Assembly: GCF_000745485.1 (NCBI RefSeq)
Contig: NZ_KN050693.1
Coordinates: forward strand, 112,570 to 176,569
Direction of reading: 5' to 3'
Source: Methanobacterium veterum
GTDB lineage: Archaea > Methanobacteriota > Methanobacteria > Methanobacteriales > Methanobacteriaceae
Length of the DNA: 64,000 nucleotides
Shown: positions 41,281 through 50,104 of the stretch, one piece after another
How positions within the stretch are numbered: the stretch's first letter is position 1
Layout of the letters: each line of letters opens with the position of its first letter
Translations under genes and position numbers: made by a program
The notes under the pieces: model-generated
What the model was told of the DNA's origin: nothing
Seen by the model: the letters and a program-made list of their open reading frames with translations, nothing else
Databases searched by the model: none

Positions 41281-42762
41281 ATGGATGCAGAAAATGATGT
41301 TTTAAAACATTTTAAATTGATCATATCTGGACTTATAATTAGTCTCTTAATAGTTTCATTAGATAGTACCATCACCACTACAGCTATGCCTAATATTATT
41401 GCAAGTTTAGGTGGCCTGGAATACTATGTTTGGCCGGTTACGATTTATCTTGCAACTGTAATAATTTCTGCCATGCTTTCAGGCAAGCTTTCTGATTTCT
41501 ATGGCAGTAAAAAAGTATTGATATGCGCATTACTGGTCTTTATATTAGGTTCCGTTCTTTGCGGGTTTTCACAAAATATGACTGAACTCATACTATTTAG
41601 GGCACTGCAAGGGTTAGGTGCGGGTATAATTGTGACCGTGCCGAAGAAAATTATTGCCGAAATGGTTCCGCCAAGACAAAGAGGAAAATATATGGGTTTA
41701 TTTGGTATTGCAGGTGGTATTTCAACTGTAGTAGGCCCTACACTGGGAGGTTTTATAACAGATTCCCTCGGATGGCAGTGGATATTCTTTGTAAATGTTC
41801 CAATAGGAATCATAGCACTAAGTTTAATTATTCCATATCTCCCTGAATTTGGAGTAACTGTAAAAGAAAAAATAATGGATTACCTGGGCATTATAACATT
41901 TACAGGCGCTTTAACATCATTTTTAGCGGCTTTAACTTGTAGCCAGCAAAATACTGTCATTTCGCAGGTATTACTGGATTCATTATGGATATTTGCAGTA
42001 ATCATGTTTTTTGGATTTATATATGCTGAAAGAAAAGCTAAAGAACCTGTACTGCCATTATATCTATTTAAAAACTCGGTATTTACTATTTCAACCGTTT
42101 CAGTATTTTTGTTAGGTGCTATAACATTAGCAGGTACGGTTTACATTCCACTTTTCTTACAATCAGTCCAGGGCTTAAGCCCTTCATCGTCGGGGGCATA
42201 TCTAACTCCACTGATGTTTACCATGATCATAACTGCAGTTTTATCCGGCCAGGTAATTTCAAAAACAGGCACTTACAAAAAGCTCGCTATCCTATCTTTT
42301 GCCATAGGCGCTGCAGGTATGTTCTTACTTTCAACACTCACTCCAAACACATCCGGCCTGGAAATAATCATTTATGAAATTATCATAGGTATAAGTGCAG
42401 GTTTGGCAATGCCGTTGTTTACTGTTGCAGCTCAAAATTCAGTTGCAAAACGAGATTTAGGTGTTGTAACCGCATCATCAATGTATATCGAACAGCTTGG
42501 AAGCGTAATTGGTTTAGCTGTTCTAGGGACAATTGCAAACATGACTTTGAACATCAATTTGCAAAATACGGTACATGTTTCATCATCATTACTTGTCACA
42601 GCTATTTGCAATGTATTTGCAGTAGCAGTACTAATGAACATAATTGGACTAGTATTATGCCTATTCTTAAAAGATATATGCATGAGCAATGAAATAGATG
42701 GAGAAGAAATAGGCTACCAAGATTTAGCTGAGTCAAAAAAGGAGAAAGAGTTTGATGTTTAA
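41281..42762 (+). CDS. MFS transporter, DHA2/EmrB-type drug efflux
   Basis: A 493-residue membrane protein with about 14 helices: SLDSTITTTAMPNIIASLGG (helix 1), ISAMLSGKLSDFYGSKKVL (motif A), FRALQGLGAGIIVTVPKKI, and GGISTVVGPTLGGFITDSLG (motif C). It should pump out hydrophobic compounds. It follows the PadR-like regulator in the same direction, the common arrangement for a self-regulated efflux system. A T-rich tract at 42763-42776 just past the stop looks like its terminator. Confidence 0.9.
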   Translation: MDAENDVLKHFKLIISGLIISLLIVSLDSTITTTAMPNIIASLGGLEYYVWPVTIYLATVIISAMLSGKLSDFYGSKKVLICALLVFILGSVLCGFSQNMTELILFRALQGLGAGIIVTVPKKIIAEMVPPRQRGKYMGLFGIAGGISTVVGPTLGGFITDSLGWQWIFFVNVPIGIIALSLIIPYLPEFGVTVKEKIMDYLGIITFTGALTSFLAALTCSQQNTVISQVLLDSLWIFAVIMFFGFIYAERKAKEPVLPLYLFKNSVFTISTVSVFLLGAITLAGTVYIPLFLQSVQGLSPSSSGAYLTPLMFTMIITAVLSGQVISKTGTYKKLAILSFAIGAAGMFLLSTLTPNTSGLEIIIYEIIIGISAGLAMPLFTVAAQNSVAKRDLGVVTASSMYIEQLGSVIGLAVLGTIANMTLNINLQNTVHVSSSLLVTAICNVFAVAVLMNIIGLVLCLFLKDICMSNEIDGEEIGYQDLAESKKEKEFDV

Positions 42763-42821
42763 TTTTTCTTTTTTTTAAATTTTGAAAACTAATTATAAAT
42801 ATTTATTTAAGTAAACATATT

Positions 42822-43325
42822 TTTATACCTGCTAAGGAGAAACAAGAGCAATTTTTAAAGGTTAAAGAAGCGATAATAACTTTTATATTGCTTATTTTTG
42901 CATTAAGCAGTGTCTTTTATTTTTTAATTATATCTGAAGGATCTATTGAGGCGGGGAATGGAATTTTTAGCCCCTCAACTGGCTAAATTAACTACTTTTA
43001 CAAAAGTAGCTATTATAAGTGGAATTATATGGGCAGTCTGGCATTTCCCTTTAATAATATTTTCTAACTATAACTCTATTACCTCATTATGGTATGCACT
43101 ACCCCTGTTTTTAATATCAGTTTTGGTATAAGTTTTATAGCGCGGCTGCGATTAAAATCAGGCAGTATATGGCATGCGGTCCTTTTAAATGCAGGCAGCA
43201 ATCATGTTCAAAATATATTTGATCCCTTAAGTAGTGAAAGTTTAACTCCATACCTTGTTGGGGAAAATAATTGTAGTAGGGGTAATTTTAATTATTGCAC
43301 TTATATTCTGGACAAGGAGGGATAA
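42822..43325 (+). pseudogene. CPBP intramembrane protease pseudogene
   Basis: Pieces of a CPBP protease appear in order in shifting frames: KVKEAIITFILLIFALSSVF near 42860, then RGMEFLAPQLAKLTTFTKVA near 42950 (the end of the usual EExGWRGFLAPxL motif, with the EE lost by a deletion), GIIWAVWHFPLIIF near 43020, and LRLKSGSIWHAVLLNAGSNH near 43150, IFDPLSSESLTPYLVG near 43220. The central helices are missing and at least two frameshifts are needed. No intact frame exceeds about 78 codons. Confidence 0.75.
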
Positions 43326-43682
43326 ACTGCAGGATATGATGATTACTGGTTCTTAAATTTCTCAATTTAACTATTTTTATCTCCTAAAATTTGTCTGTTG
43401 CATTTTAAGGATAGATTTTAAATGGAGTAAATCGGTAATTTCATTAAAACTTATTTTTTGCTGTAGAAATTTTAAAATAGATCAAGCAAAATTGAACATC
43501 TAAAACTGTGAAAATTATCTTTAAATAAGGAGTTATTGATATTTTAAAAAGCTTAGGAAATAATTTATTGAAAAAAAGTTATTTGACCTGATGCTGGTTT
43601 TATATTGTAAAATTAACCTGTTTTTAGCCACATGGCCACTATGCTTATAGAAAAAATTAAATTAAAAATGGAAAATAATAAC
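43326..43682. other. Gene-free region with dispersed repeat
   Basis: A 357-bp AT-rich gap. TTTTTAGCCACATGGCCACT at 43621-43640 is one of the dispersed TTTTTAG..TATGG.CR.TAT elements (others at 48991, 49927, 54285). Nothing else seen. Confidence 0.35.
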
Positions 43683-44102
43683 TTATCTTCTTTTTTTCTT
43701 GGTTTTAGAAGTGTCTGTATCGCTGGCAGTGTTTTGTGTAGCATTTACCACAGTCATATTCGTATAAGCCGGCTGGCCTGTTACTAGAATAACTACATTA
43801 ATTGACCCGTATCCGTTACTAATTGTTGTAGTGGCAGTATTTTCTCCAACCACTTGATTTTGGCTGTTATATGCTGTTAATTTAACTGTTACTTGAGAAT
43901 AATCTGTGTTACTTGCACTTTTTAGATTTCCAGCGACCAGCCAACTGGTTTTTTCTGCATTATTCCACTGCCCATTAAGATTTCCGTCTACCGCTATGTC
44001 AGTTTGCGGATTGGTATTATTGGAACTAGTACATCCGGATATTCCTAAAATAATAACTAAGATAAAACAAATTCCTAGTAAAGATAGATATTTTACCTCC
44101 AT
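43683..44102 (-). CDS. Lipoprotein with FxLYD-like beta domain
   Basis: A 139-residue exported protein: a hydrophobic signal segment ending in the lipobox LGISGC near residue 24, a Ser/Asn/Thr linker, and one immunoglobulin-like domain with SWLVAGNLKSASNTDYSQVT and VKLTAYNSQNQVVGENT, matching FxLYD-type domains. The tail is basic (KTKKKRR). GGAGGATTCA precedes the ATG. It is probably anchored on the outside of the cell membrane; function unknown. A perfect palindrome lies 17 bp upstream. Confidence 0.75.
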   Translation of the reverse strand: MEVKYLSLLGICFILVIILGISGCTSSNNTNPQTDIAVDGNLNGQWNNAEKTSWLVAGNLKSASNTDYSQVTVKLTAYNSQNQVVGENTATTTISNGYGSINVVILVTGQPAYTNMTVVNATQNTASDTDTSKTKKKRR

Positions 44103-44118
44103 TGAATCCTCCCCATAT

Positions 44119-44136
44119 ATTGTCTAATTAGACAAT
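44119..44136. promoter_or_regulatory. Perfect 18-bp palindrome upstream of the lipoprotein
   Basis: ATTGTCTAATTAGACAAT is a perfect palindrome 16 bp before the lipoprotein start, overlapping its leader. It looks like an operator for a dimeric repressor not identified here. Confidence 0.5.
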
Positions 44137-44488
44137 GTATTAAACAGGGTAATATAATTATTTGAAGAAGTCCGTGTTTTGGGTATTTTAATTTGTAAAA
44201 CTGGACGAGTTTTAACTATGAAGTTGATATATTTTTTTATAATGGAGTTTTTTTAAGGCATAGTAACTAAACTATCCCGTATTTTATGTTGTATTTTATC
44301 TAAAAATGGGAATTTACAATTATTTTTTTAAACTATGAAACACCTGTGACATTCTGGAAATGGCCGTTAAATCATGTAGAACTCATTTTTGAGGTTATAA
44401 AGTTTGAAATAAAAAAATGCATGGAAACTAATAAAAAATGGAATATTTCAATAAAAAATTTAAACATTGGAATGGGGTTATATTAATA
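44137..44488. other. Gene-free region
   Basis: AT-rich; contains GTTTTAACTATGAAGTTG and a following T tract at 44209-44257, repeated in diverged form at 53145-53184. No gene seen. Confidence 0.3.
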
Positions 44489-44590
44489 ATATTGATATAA
44501 CCTTTGAAAATATTGAATTTAATATTGATATTTTCAATATGTTTATATAGTATAACTTAAGAATATTAAATTGCATTAACACAATATTGA
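44489..44590 (+). promoter_or_regulatory. ATATTGA repeats, probable operator of the DUF2089 operon
   Basis: ATATTGA occurs at 44489, 44510, 44522 and 44584. The third pairs with TCAATAT (44534-44540) as a perfect 7-bp inverted repeat with a 5-bp spacer. TTTATATAGTATAA just after (44541-44556) is the likely TATA region. The layout suggests autoregulation by the downstream DUF2089 protein. Confidence 0.5.
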
Positions 44591-44632
44591 TTATTTGAAG
44601 TTATGAATAAATATTTTTAAGGGGAGGGTATC

Positions 44633-44947
44633 ATGAAGGCAAAAAAATTAAAAATATACATTAAAACATCTAAATTCTCAGTTCCAATCCCTGCATTACG
44701 ATTTTCAACGCTTAGATGGATTTCTAAAATTATAATCAAATACGGCCCTTCTAAAATGAGAACGGGGTGGCTGCCTCAATCTGCTGAATATGAAAATATT
44801 GAATCAATTTTAAAGAACATAACCTGTAAAGATGTCGACCAACTTATCGACCAGTTGGAACAGGAAGAACCGTTTGAAATGGTGGATATTGAAACCTACG
44901 ACGAAAAAGAAGGAAATACAGTCGTTAAAATTTACACAGTGGGGTGA
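44633..44947 (+). CDS. Hypothetical protein, first gene of DUF2089 operon
   Basis: A 104-residue soluble protein. The N-terminal part (KLKIYIKTSKFSVPIPALRF) resembles a single-strand beta module also seen in the third gene of this operon (WLKVRVKTMENESKVNVNIP), and the C terminus ends in DIETYDEKEGNTVVKIYTVG, again like the third gene (KIVEVEDEENQTRVKVYVE). So genes one and three appear to be distant homologs. GGGGAGGG precedes the ATG. The next gene starts 8 bp after its stop. Function unknown. Confidence 0.6.
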   Translation: MKAKKLKIYIKTSKFSVPIPALRFSTLRWISKIIIKYGPSKMRTGWLPQSAEYENIESILKNITCKDVDQLIDQLEQEEPFEMVDIETYDEKEGNTVVKIYTVG

Positions 44948-44955
44948 AATGGTTT

Positions 44956-45315
44956 ATGAAGCGTGAAGTACCTGGAAACTGTCCAATATGCGGCGGTGAA
45001 ACTAAAGTTACAGAGATACACTGCAGGAAATGTGAAACAACCATCAAGGGTGAATTTGATCTATGCAAGTTCTGCAGATTAACTGAACAACAGAAATACT
45101 TCGTTGAAGTTTTTATTAAAAATAGGGGCAATATCAAGGAAATTGAAAAGGAATTGGGGATATCTTACCCTACTGTAAGGAATAAACTGGATGAAGTGAT
45201 TTTTGCTTTGGGACACAAAGTTGAAAAACCAGCTGTTAATCAAAAAGAGATTTTAGAGAAGCTTAGCCGGGGAGAAATTAGCAAAGAAGAGGCTTTGAAG
45301 TTACTAAATGAATAA
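44956..45315 (+). CDS. DUF2089 family zinc-ribbon/HTH protein
   Basis: About 119 residues from ATG 44956 (GTG 44944 overlaps the GGGGTGA ribosome site). The N terminus has a four-Cys zinc ribbon (NCPICGG, HCRKCETT) plus further CKFCRL; then an HTH like sigma-70 region 4 or LuxR (LTEQQKYFVEVFIKNRGN, EIEKELGISYPTVRNKLDEV), and a SHOCT-like tail (KEILEKLSRGEISKEEALKL). This is the DUF2089 architecture, thought to be transcriptional regulators. It is the middle gene of three and probably binds the upstream ATATTGA sites. Confidence 0.85.
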   Translation: MKREVPGNCPICGGETKVTEIHCRKCETTIKGEFDLCKFCRLTEQQKYFVEVFIKNRGNIKEIEKELGISYPTVRNKLDEVIFALGHKVEKPAVNQKEILEKLSRGEISKEEALKLLNE

Positions 45316-45336
45316 TAAAATATTGGGGGAGATTAG

Positions 45337-45723
45337 ATGATGTCTAAAAACGTATCAGAAGAAAGGATAAAAATTTTGGAAATGGTTGAAGAAGGAACAA
45401 TCGATGCATCTGAGGCAATGGAGCTGCTCAGCGCCCTGGAAAGAAATCAGGAAGAAATTGTGCCTAAAAAGAATGCTAAATGGTTAAAAGTTAGGGTAAA
45501 AACCATGGAAAATGAGTCAAAGGTAAATGTTAACATACCCTTGGCACTGGTTGATGTAGGATTAAAACTTGCAAAAACCTATGACCCTAAATTAAAGGAG
45601 TCTGGCCTCGATAAAATTGACATTGAAGAAATTATGGAAGCTGTTAAAAATGGGGCAGAAGGAAAAATTGTGGAAGTGGAAGATGAGGAAAATCAAACCA
45701 GAGTTAAGGTGTACGTGGAGTAG
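45337..45723 (+). CDS. SHOCT-like/YvlB-type accessory protein
   Basis: A 128-residue soluble protein beginning with a short helical SHOCT/YvlB-like module (RIKILEMVEEGTIDASEAMELLSAL) and continuing with a conserved strand region (WLKVRVKTMENESKVNVNIPL) and an acidic C terminus. Bacterial operons pair DUF2089 proteins with YvlB-type proteins in the same way. GGGGAGATTAG precedes the ATG. Role unknown. Confidence 0.65.
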   Translation: MMSKNVSEERIKILEMVEEGTIDASEAMELLSALERNQEEIVPKKNAKWLKVRVKTMENESKVNVNIPLALVDVGLKLAKTYDPKLKESGLDKIDIEEIMEAVKNGAEGKIVEVEDEENQTRVKVYVE

Positions 45724-45758
45724 GAACTGGTTCATTAAAAAATCAAAATAAATTGTAT

Positions 45759-45968
45759 TTAGTTATATGATTCTACGTTGGTTATAACTGGTTTCCCATC
45801 TTTATCTAAGAGTACAGTAATTGCTGTACCACCGTCTCCATTACGTATAAGATAATTGACTCCAGTTTCGGTGTCCTGTAATATCTGGATTTGAGTTAAT
45901 TTTCCCTGTGAATATATCACCTTAAATCTTTCTTCTTTTTCTTCTTTATTTTTCTTTTTTCCAAACAT
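45759..45968 (-). CDS. DUF6440-like small protein
   Basis: A 69-residue soluble protein: a Lys/Glu-rich start (FGKKKNKEEKEERFK), then ILQDTETGVNYLIRNGDGGT and ITVLLDKDGKPVITN, the pattern of DUF6440 family proteins. AGAGGTT precedes the ATG. It lies convergent with the DUF2089 operon and 40 bp downstream of the TetR gene. Function unknown. Confidence 0.7.
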   Translation of the reverse strand: MFGKKKNKEEKEERFKVIYSQGKLTQIQILQDTETGVNYLIRNGDGGTAITVLLDKDGKPVITNVESYN

Positions 45969-46008
45969 GTTTTTAACCTCTAATTAGTAAGAATTACAAT
46001 TTTTCAGT

Positions 46009-46575
46009 TTATTTTAATGTAGAAGACTCAAAAATTTTCTGTACCTCTCTAATTACATCATCAATGTCTGTAATTTCTTCTCTGGCTATTGCTAAGCTCA
46101 TAGAATCAATGACACTTCTAACACTTCTTGCCATAATTTCTGGTGAAAAATCCCTGTAACTTTTTTCAATCTCCTGGCCATACTTAAATATTTCTATTAA
46201 CGGTTGATAGATTGTTTTATCTTCTTTAAAGAGCATTTCTCCTTCTTTGGTGCGGCTATTTAATATAATATCTGCTATTGCGACAGTTCTTACCTTATTT
46301 TCATTTACAAAAAATAAAGTAGATTCAATATAACTGTTTAATGTATCACAGGCACTTTTATCAATACGCATATGCTGCCCCATATAAGCAGCGGCTTCTT
46401 CATAATATTTTGTTACCACGGCCTTCAATAGAAGGTCTTTTGTGGGAAAATGATAAGTAATAACACCTTTACTTACGTTAAGTGCATTTGCAACTTTTCC
46501 AATAGAAAAATTTGAAAACCCGATTTGAGTAATCAACTCCATTGTGGCATCTATAATTTTATCTTTTCTACCCAA
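46009..46575 (-). CDS. TetR family transcriptional regulator
   Basis: A 188-residue repressor. The N-terminal HTH is clear: KIIDATMELITQIGFSNFSIGKVANALNVSKGVITYHFPTKDLL in three helices (residues 5-48), then an all-helical ligand domain. It starts at TTG 46575 directly behind GAGGTGGAGAA; no ATG lies nearby in frame. The perfect 20-bp palindrome 16 bp upstream is its likely operator. The hydrolase gene to its right is on the same strand, so the regulated target may be itself or that gene. Confidence 0.9.
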   Translation of the reverse strand: MGRKDKIIDATMELITQIGFSNFSIGKVANALNVSKGVITYHFPTKDLLLKAVVTKYYEEAAAYMGQHMRIDKSACDTLNSYIESTLFFVNENKVRTVAIADIILNSRTKEGEMLFKEDKTIYQPLIEIFKYGQEIEKSYRDFSPEIMARSVRSVIDSMSLAIAREEITDIDDVIREVQKIFESSTLK

Positions 46576-46591
46576 TTCTCCACCTCATAAA

Positions 46592-46611
46592 ATTAGTACG
46601 ATCGTACTAAT
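46592..46611. promoter_or_regulatory. Perfect 20-bp TetR-type operator
   Basis: ATTAGTACGATCGTACTAAT is a perfect palindrome 17 bp upstream of the TetR start codon. Length, GTAC-rich core and position fit autorepression by the adjacent TetR protein. Confidence 0.75.
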
Positions 46612-46706
46612 ATAAAAATGTATTGATGAATAAAAATCTGTTTTATAGTGTCAGGGCCAATTGAATATAACTATAATAAAAAAGTTGTAGGAGCTTTAAA
46701 TGCTTT

Positions 46707-46764
46707 AATGCGATTTAATGCAGTCATATTGACATTTTAATTTTAAGTTAGCCCTTAGGGTAAC
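46707..46764. repeat. Intergenic repeat, copy 1
   Basis: About 58 bp alignable by eye with 53078-53135: both have a ATTTAATG block, a TT.ACATTTTAATTTT block and a CTT.GGG block in the same spacing. No coding sense. Confidence 0.4.
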
Positions 46765-46773
46765 TCGACTAGT

Positions 46774-47580
46774 CTATTGGAAGAATCCCTTTGGTGTTTC
46801 TCCTTTCAGGAAAGGTTCAATGAAAGCAATTAAAAGGTCGGTCTGAGTAATAACAGCCGTATGCGATGTCGCCGGTATAACAGCAAGACGTGAATTTGAC
46901 AACGGCTTGCCCATATCGCCCATAATGCCACCACCAAGCAGCCGAAACATTGCTATCGTATGTTCGAGGGTTGTCACGTCTGCATCACCAGCAATGATCA
47001 GCACAGGGGTTTTCAATTTTTTAACATCTTCTCCCCACGCCATCGGCTCCTTCTCGAGAGCTATCATCTTCTCCACAAGTGCGGGAAAACCATCGGGATT
47101 AGGGGCAAGCTTACGATAGTCTTCAGCAAATGGCATGTTGACAATCATCTCAACGGTCATTTGAGGGATAGCTGCCTTGTACTCCGGCTGCCAACCTTCA
47201 AGGTCGTAGGCTGCTGAGGCTGCAATAAGTCTTCTGACCTTCTCAGGATAACGGACGGCGAGCTGCAGTCCAACCTCAGCACCCACGGAATAGCCGAACA
47301 CATCAGCTTTCTTAAGACCTACTTCGCCCATAAAAGCAGCTACATCGTCTGCCAGGTTAGGATAGGTGATAGGGCGTTCAATGTCGGTGGTCCGGTCATG
47401 GCCCTGTAATTCGAGTGCATAGACCTTGTGGGCCCTGGCGAGCTCGGGGATTATTTCTCCCATTGATATTATGTTCATATAAGCGCCGTGCAATACGATC
47501 AGTGGATCTCCCCTGCCGGAGACTTCATAATACATTTTCATTCCGTTCACATTGGCGTATTTACCTTCTCTTTCAATCAA
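46774..47580 (-). CDS. Alpha/beta hydrolase, probably laterally acquired
   Basis: A 268-residue alpha/beta hydrolase: oxyanion region VLHGAYMN near residue 28, nucleophile elbow GYSVGAEVG (Ser) near 100, acid GDADVTTLEH near 198, and catalytic His in ATSHTAV near 240. The gene is visibly richer in G+C (about half) than its surroundings (about a third) and uses codons such as CTG, GCC and CGG rare in neighbours, suggesting recent gain from a bacterium. It starts at TTG 47580 behind AAGGAG. Substrate unknown; resembles small ester or lactone hydrolases. Confidence 0.88.
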   Translation of the reverse strand: MIEREGKYANVNGMKMYYEVSGRGDPLIVLHGAYMNIISMGEIIPELARAHKVYALELQGHDRTTDIERPITYPNLADDVAAFMGEVGLKKADVFGYSVGAEVGLQLAVRYPEKVRRLIAASAAYDLEGWQPEYKAAIPQMTVEMIVNMPFAEDYRKLAPNPDGFPALVEKMIALEKEPMAWGEDVKKLKTPVLIIAGDADVTTLEHTIAMFRLLGGGIMGDMGKPLSNSRLAVIPATSHTAVITQTDLLIAFIEPFLKGETPKGFFQ

Positions 47581-47739
47581 TTTGACATCTCTCCTTTTTA
47601 TTTAATATCTGTGCTCTAAATACAACTTGGAGGCTATGCGAACCTAATTAAAGTCTCTACAAACCAATAAAAAATATAATATAATATTAAATATATAAAA
47701 AGTATTATATATAATTTAATTACATCAAGAGTGTAAAAA

Positions 47740-48774
47740 ATGAACCATAAAACCAGGTTTAAAAGATTTAATAATGAGGTCCATGATATTTTAACTGAAA
47801 ATATTGGGAAAACAGAAATTAAAATCATAAAATACAACGAAGAGCACTTCGAAGAAGAAATATTTGGTGAGTGTCCAGAAATTAAAGAAAATGAAACAAC
47901 ATGGATTAAAATGACTTATCTTACAGAAGATAAATCTTTAAAAAAGCTTGGTAAATGCTTGAATTTAAATGAACATGTTCTAAAAAGAGTTTTAACATTG
48001 GATTATATACCTGATATTGAAGATTATAAAAATTATATTTATTTAACATTAATTGCGTTAAATGTCAAAAAGAAAACCAGAATAGAACGAACACAGATTA
48101 GTATCATTTTAGGGAATAATTATGTAATTTCAATACATCCGGACAATGCTGAAATATTGAACCCAGTAATGAATAGATTAAATGTCCGTGAACATAGTAT
48201 TAGGACTAAGGGGGCTGATTATTTAGCTTACACTCTTGTAGATACTATTCTGGATTCTCAAATAATTACCTTGAAAGAACTTGAAGGTGATCTTTCAAAG
48301 GCAGCTGAAAATATAATGGATGAACCATCTAACGAAAATTTTAGATTAATTCATACATACAGGACTGAACTGGATAAAATAAGGTATAACATCCTCCCAC
48401 TTCAACAGATAATCAACAGTATGGAGCTAACTGAATCACCTTTAATAAATCAGTCAACCAGCACTTTTTTAAGGAATTTTCAAAGCCATGTAACTCAAGT
48501 AGTTACTAGAATTGACACATTATCTGGTAGAATTACTGAGATACGTGATATATATAATTCGTCAATGAGCAGAAGGTTAGATGAAATTGTCAGGGTTTTA
48601 ACTGTGGTAACAGTATTATTTGCTCCAGGAACTTTCATTGTAGGAATTTATGGTATGAATTTTCAGTTTATCCCTGAACTTGGACTGCCCCTTGCATACC
48701 CACTTGTTTTACTTATAAATTTTGTACTTATAATCAGCCTGCTCATATACTTCAGGGGAAGACACTGGATATAA
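47740..48774 (+). CDS. corA: CorA-like Mg2+/Co2+ transporter
   Basis: A 344-residue CorA family channel. A long cytoplasmic N-terminal domain (residues 1-280) with helices such as DTILDSQIITLKELEGDLSK is followed by two C-terminal membrane helices; the first ends in the pore signature YGMNFQFIPE near residue 303, and the protein ends in the basic RGRHWI. It forms a pentameric divalent-cation channel. Start at ATG 47740; ribosome site weak. Confidence 0.92.
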   Translation: MNHKTRFKRFNNEVHDILTENIGKTEIKIIKYNEEHFEEEIFGECPEIKENETTWIKMTYLTEDKSLKKLGKCLNLNEHVLKRVLTLDYIPDIEDYKNYIYLTLIALNVKKKTRIERTQISIILGNNYVISIHPDNAEILNPVMNRLNVREHSIRTKGADYLAYTLVDTILDSQIITLKELEGDLSKAAENIMDEPSNENFRLIHTYRTELDKIRYNILPLQQIINSMELTESPLINQSTSTFLRNFQSHVTQVVTRIDTLSGRITEIRDIYNSSMSRRLDEIVRVLTVVTVLFAPGTFIVGIYGMNFQFIPELGLPLAYPLVLLINFVLIISLLIYFRGRHWI

Positions 48775-49072
48775 TTTTTAAATTTTATAATTCATTAATT
48801 CTATTTTAAGGTTAATTTAAGAACTAATTAGGTTAGATATATAAAAATAAGTTTATTAAATGTTCATCATTGCATTAGGTTTACATTTAAATTTTTTGAA
48901 ATTTAATTAAGCCTCTTCACAGATTTATTAGGTATGTATATAATGGAAGTTAGTTACTATAAAAAGCTTAAATTTCGTTAAAATTGACTAGTTTTGGCCC
49001 TATGGTCGTTATATTTAGTGTAATAAAAATCATGAATTAATTGAAAAGTTTAAAAAATAGTGGTAAATGGAA
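48775..49072. other. Convergent intergenic region with dispersed repeat
   Basis: A 298-bp AT-rich gap between convergent genes. From about 48965 to 49030 it shares AAGCTTAA, TTTCGTTAAA, TATGGTCGTTATATTTA-type blocks in order with 54255-54320. No gene seen. Confidence 0.35.
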
Positions 49073-49537
49073 TTAAGCTGTATTTTTTTTCGGCGGTCTT
49101 GATCTTTTAATAAAGACCCCTATAACTCCACCAACTGCAGATATAATTCCGAAAATAATGCCCATGATTATCCCAACTGGAATTCCTCCTGTAATAAACA
49201 TAATAAACAAAGCTGCATTTGTTCTATTATCAAAAGTAAATGCTCCAGTATTATAAATAAAAGTATTCATGATTACTCCAATTAAAATGAAAATAAATCC
49301 TCCTACAAATCCTGCAACTGCCCCATTAATTGCAACATTGTCCCTATCACTGCTTGTTAAATGACCTATAATTGAAACATGTTCAGTTTCACTATCAGTT
49401 AAATAACCTATAATTAGCCCGGCTATTAAAAACCCTATAATTCCCGCAAATAATCCTCCAATAACAACTTTTCCCAGGACTATACTTAGAATCAGAGCTA
49501 TAATGATCCCTAAAATTATAGATTTCCAGTCATTCAC
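49073..49537 (-). CDS. DUF5518-like membrane protein
   Basis: A 154-residue membrane protein with about four helices in Gly/Ile-rich pairs (KSIILGIIIALILSIVLGKV, GLFAGIIGFLIAGLIIGYLT, VAGFVGGFIFILIGVIMN, IPVGIIMGIIFGIISAVGG) and a basic C terminus (RSRPPKKNTA). This is the form of DUF5518 proteins, common and multi-copy in Methanobacterium. GAGGTGG precedes the ATG. Function unknown. Confidence 0.7.
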   Translation of the reverse strand: MNDWKSIILGIIIALILSIVLGKVVIGGLFAGIIGFLIAGLIIGYLTDSETEHVSIIGHLTSSDRDNVAINGAVAGFVGGFIFILIGVIMNTFIYNTGAFTFDNRTNAALFIMFITGGIPVGIIMGIIFGIISAVGGVIGVFIKRSRPPKKNTA

Positions 49538-49666
49538 TTAAACCACCTCTTATAACTATTCATCTTTTATTAATAAATTAATATACATGTTTTAATTTTA
49601 GTTTTCAAGTATCTTAGATGAATTTTTTTAGATTGGCTGGCCTGAGCAGGATATATTATCATTAAT

Positions 49667-49815
49667 ACTCATGTCCATGATCCTGTGCATGAGTTATACT
49701 TCCTGTTAAATTGCAATTTTAATTGATTACATGGGATTTTAAAAAAATGCAATTTACTTAACCAGACACACGAAAATGAAACGATATTATTTACACAACC
49801 TTATGGGCATGAGCG
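49667..49815. mobile_element. MITE-like element, copy B
   Basis: About 149 bp running from ACTCATGTCCATG (49667-49679) to CATGAGCG (49808-49815), inverted relative to copy A at 23383-23533. An inner CATGAG at about 49686 and the TTATACTTCCTGTTAA block are shared with copy A. It has no reading frame. The ends form imperfect inverted repeats. Confidence 0.45.
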
Positions 49816-50104
49816 ATAATATGTTTAAACAAAATTAAAAGTAGGCAGATTATTTTTTTAATGCAATTTGAAATAATGGCTTTTAATATCTCTATTTTTA
49901 GTATCCTCATGACAATAAATAGAATATTTTTAGTTGTATGGTCGCTATGATTAAAAAAAGATAAATTATTGAATTTATCTTCTGAATATTAATTGAATGG
50001 TCTTTATTTATACAATTGGCTAATTTTATTCCTTAAAATATGGGCATAACTATTTATGCAGGAGTACAAAAAAGATGTTTAATATTAAGATGGGGGTAGA
50101 CTTA
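49816..50104. other. Gene-free region upstream of the HXXEE gene
   Basis: AT-rich; contains dispersed element TTTTTAGTTGTATGGTCGCT at 49927-49946. GGGGGTA just before ATG 50105 is the ribosome site of the next gene. Nothing else recognised (49538-49666 is also plain AT-rich DNA). Confidence 0.35.

Noticed and set aside
42946..43325. Two short frames (61 and 78 codons) as genes
   Set aside because: Both encode pieces of one CPBP protease in different frames and are better explained as a pseudogene.
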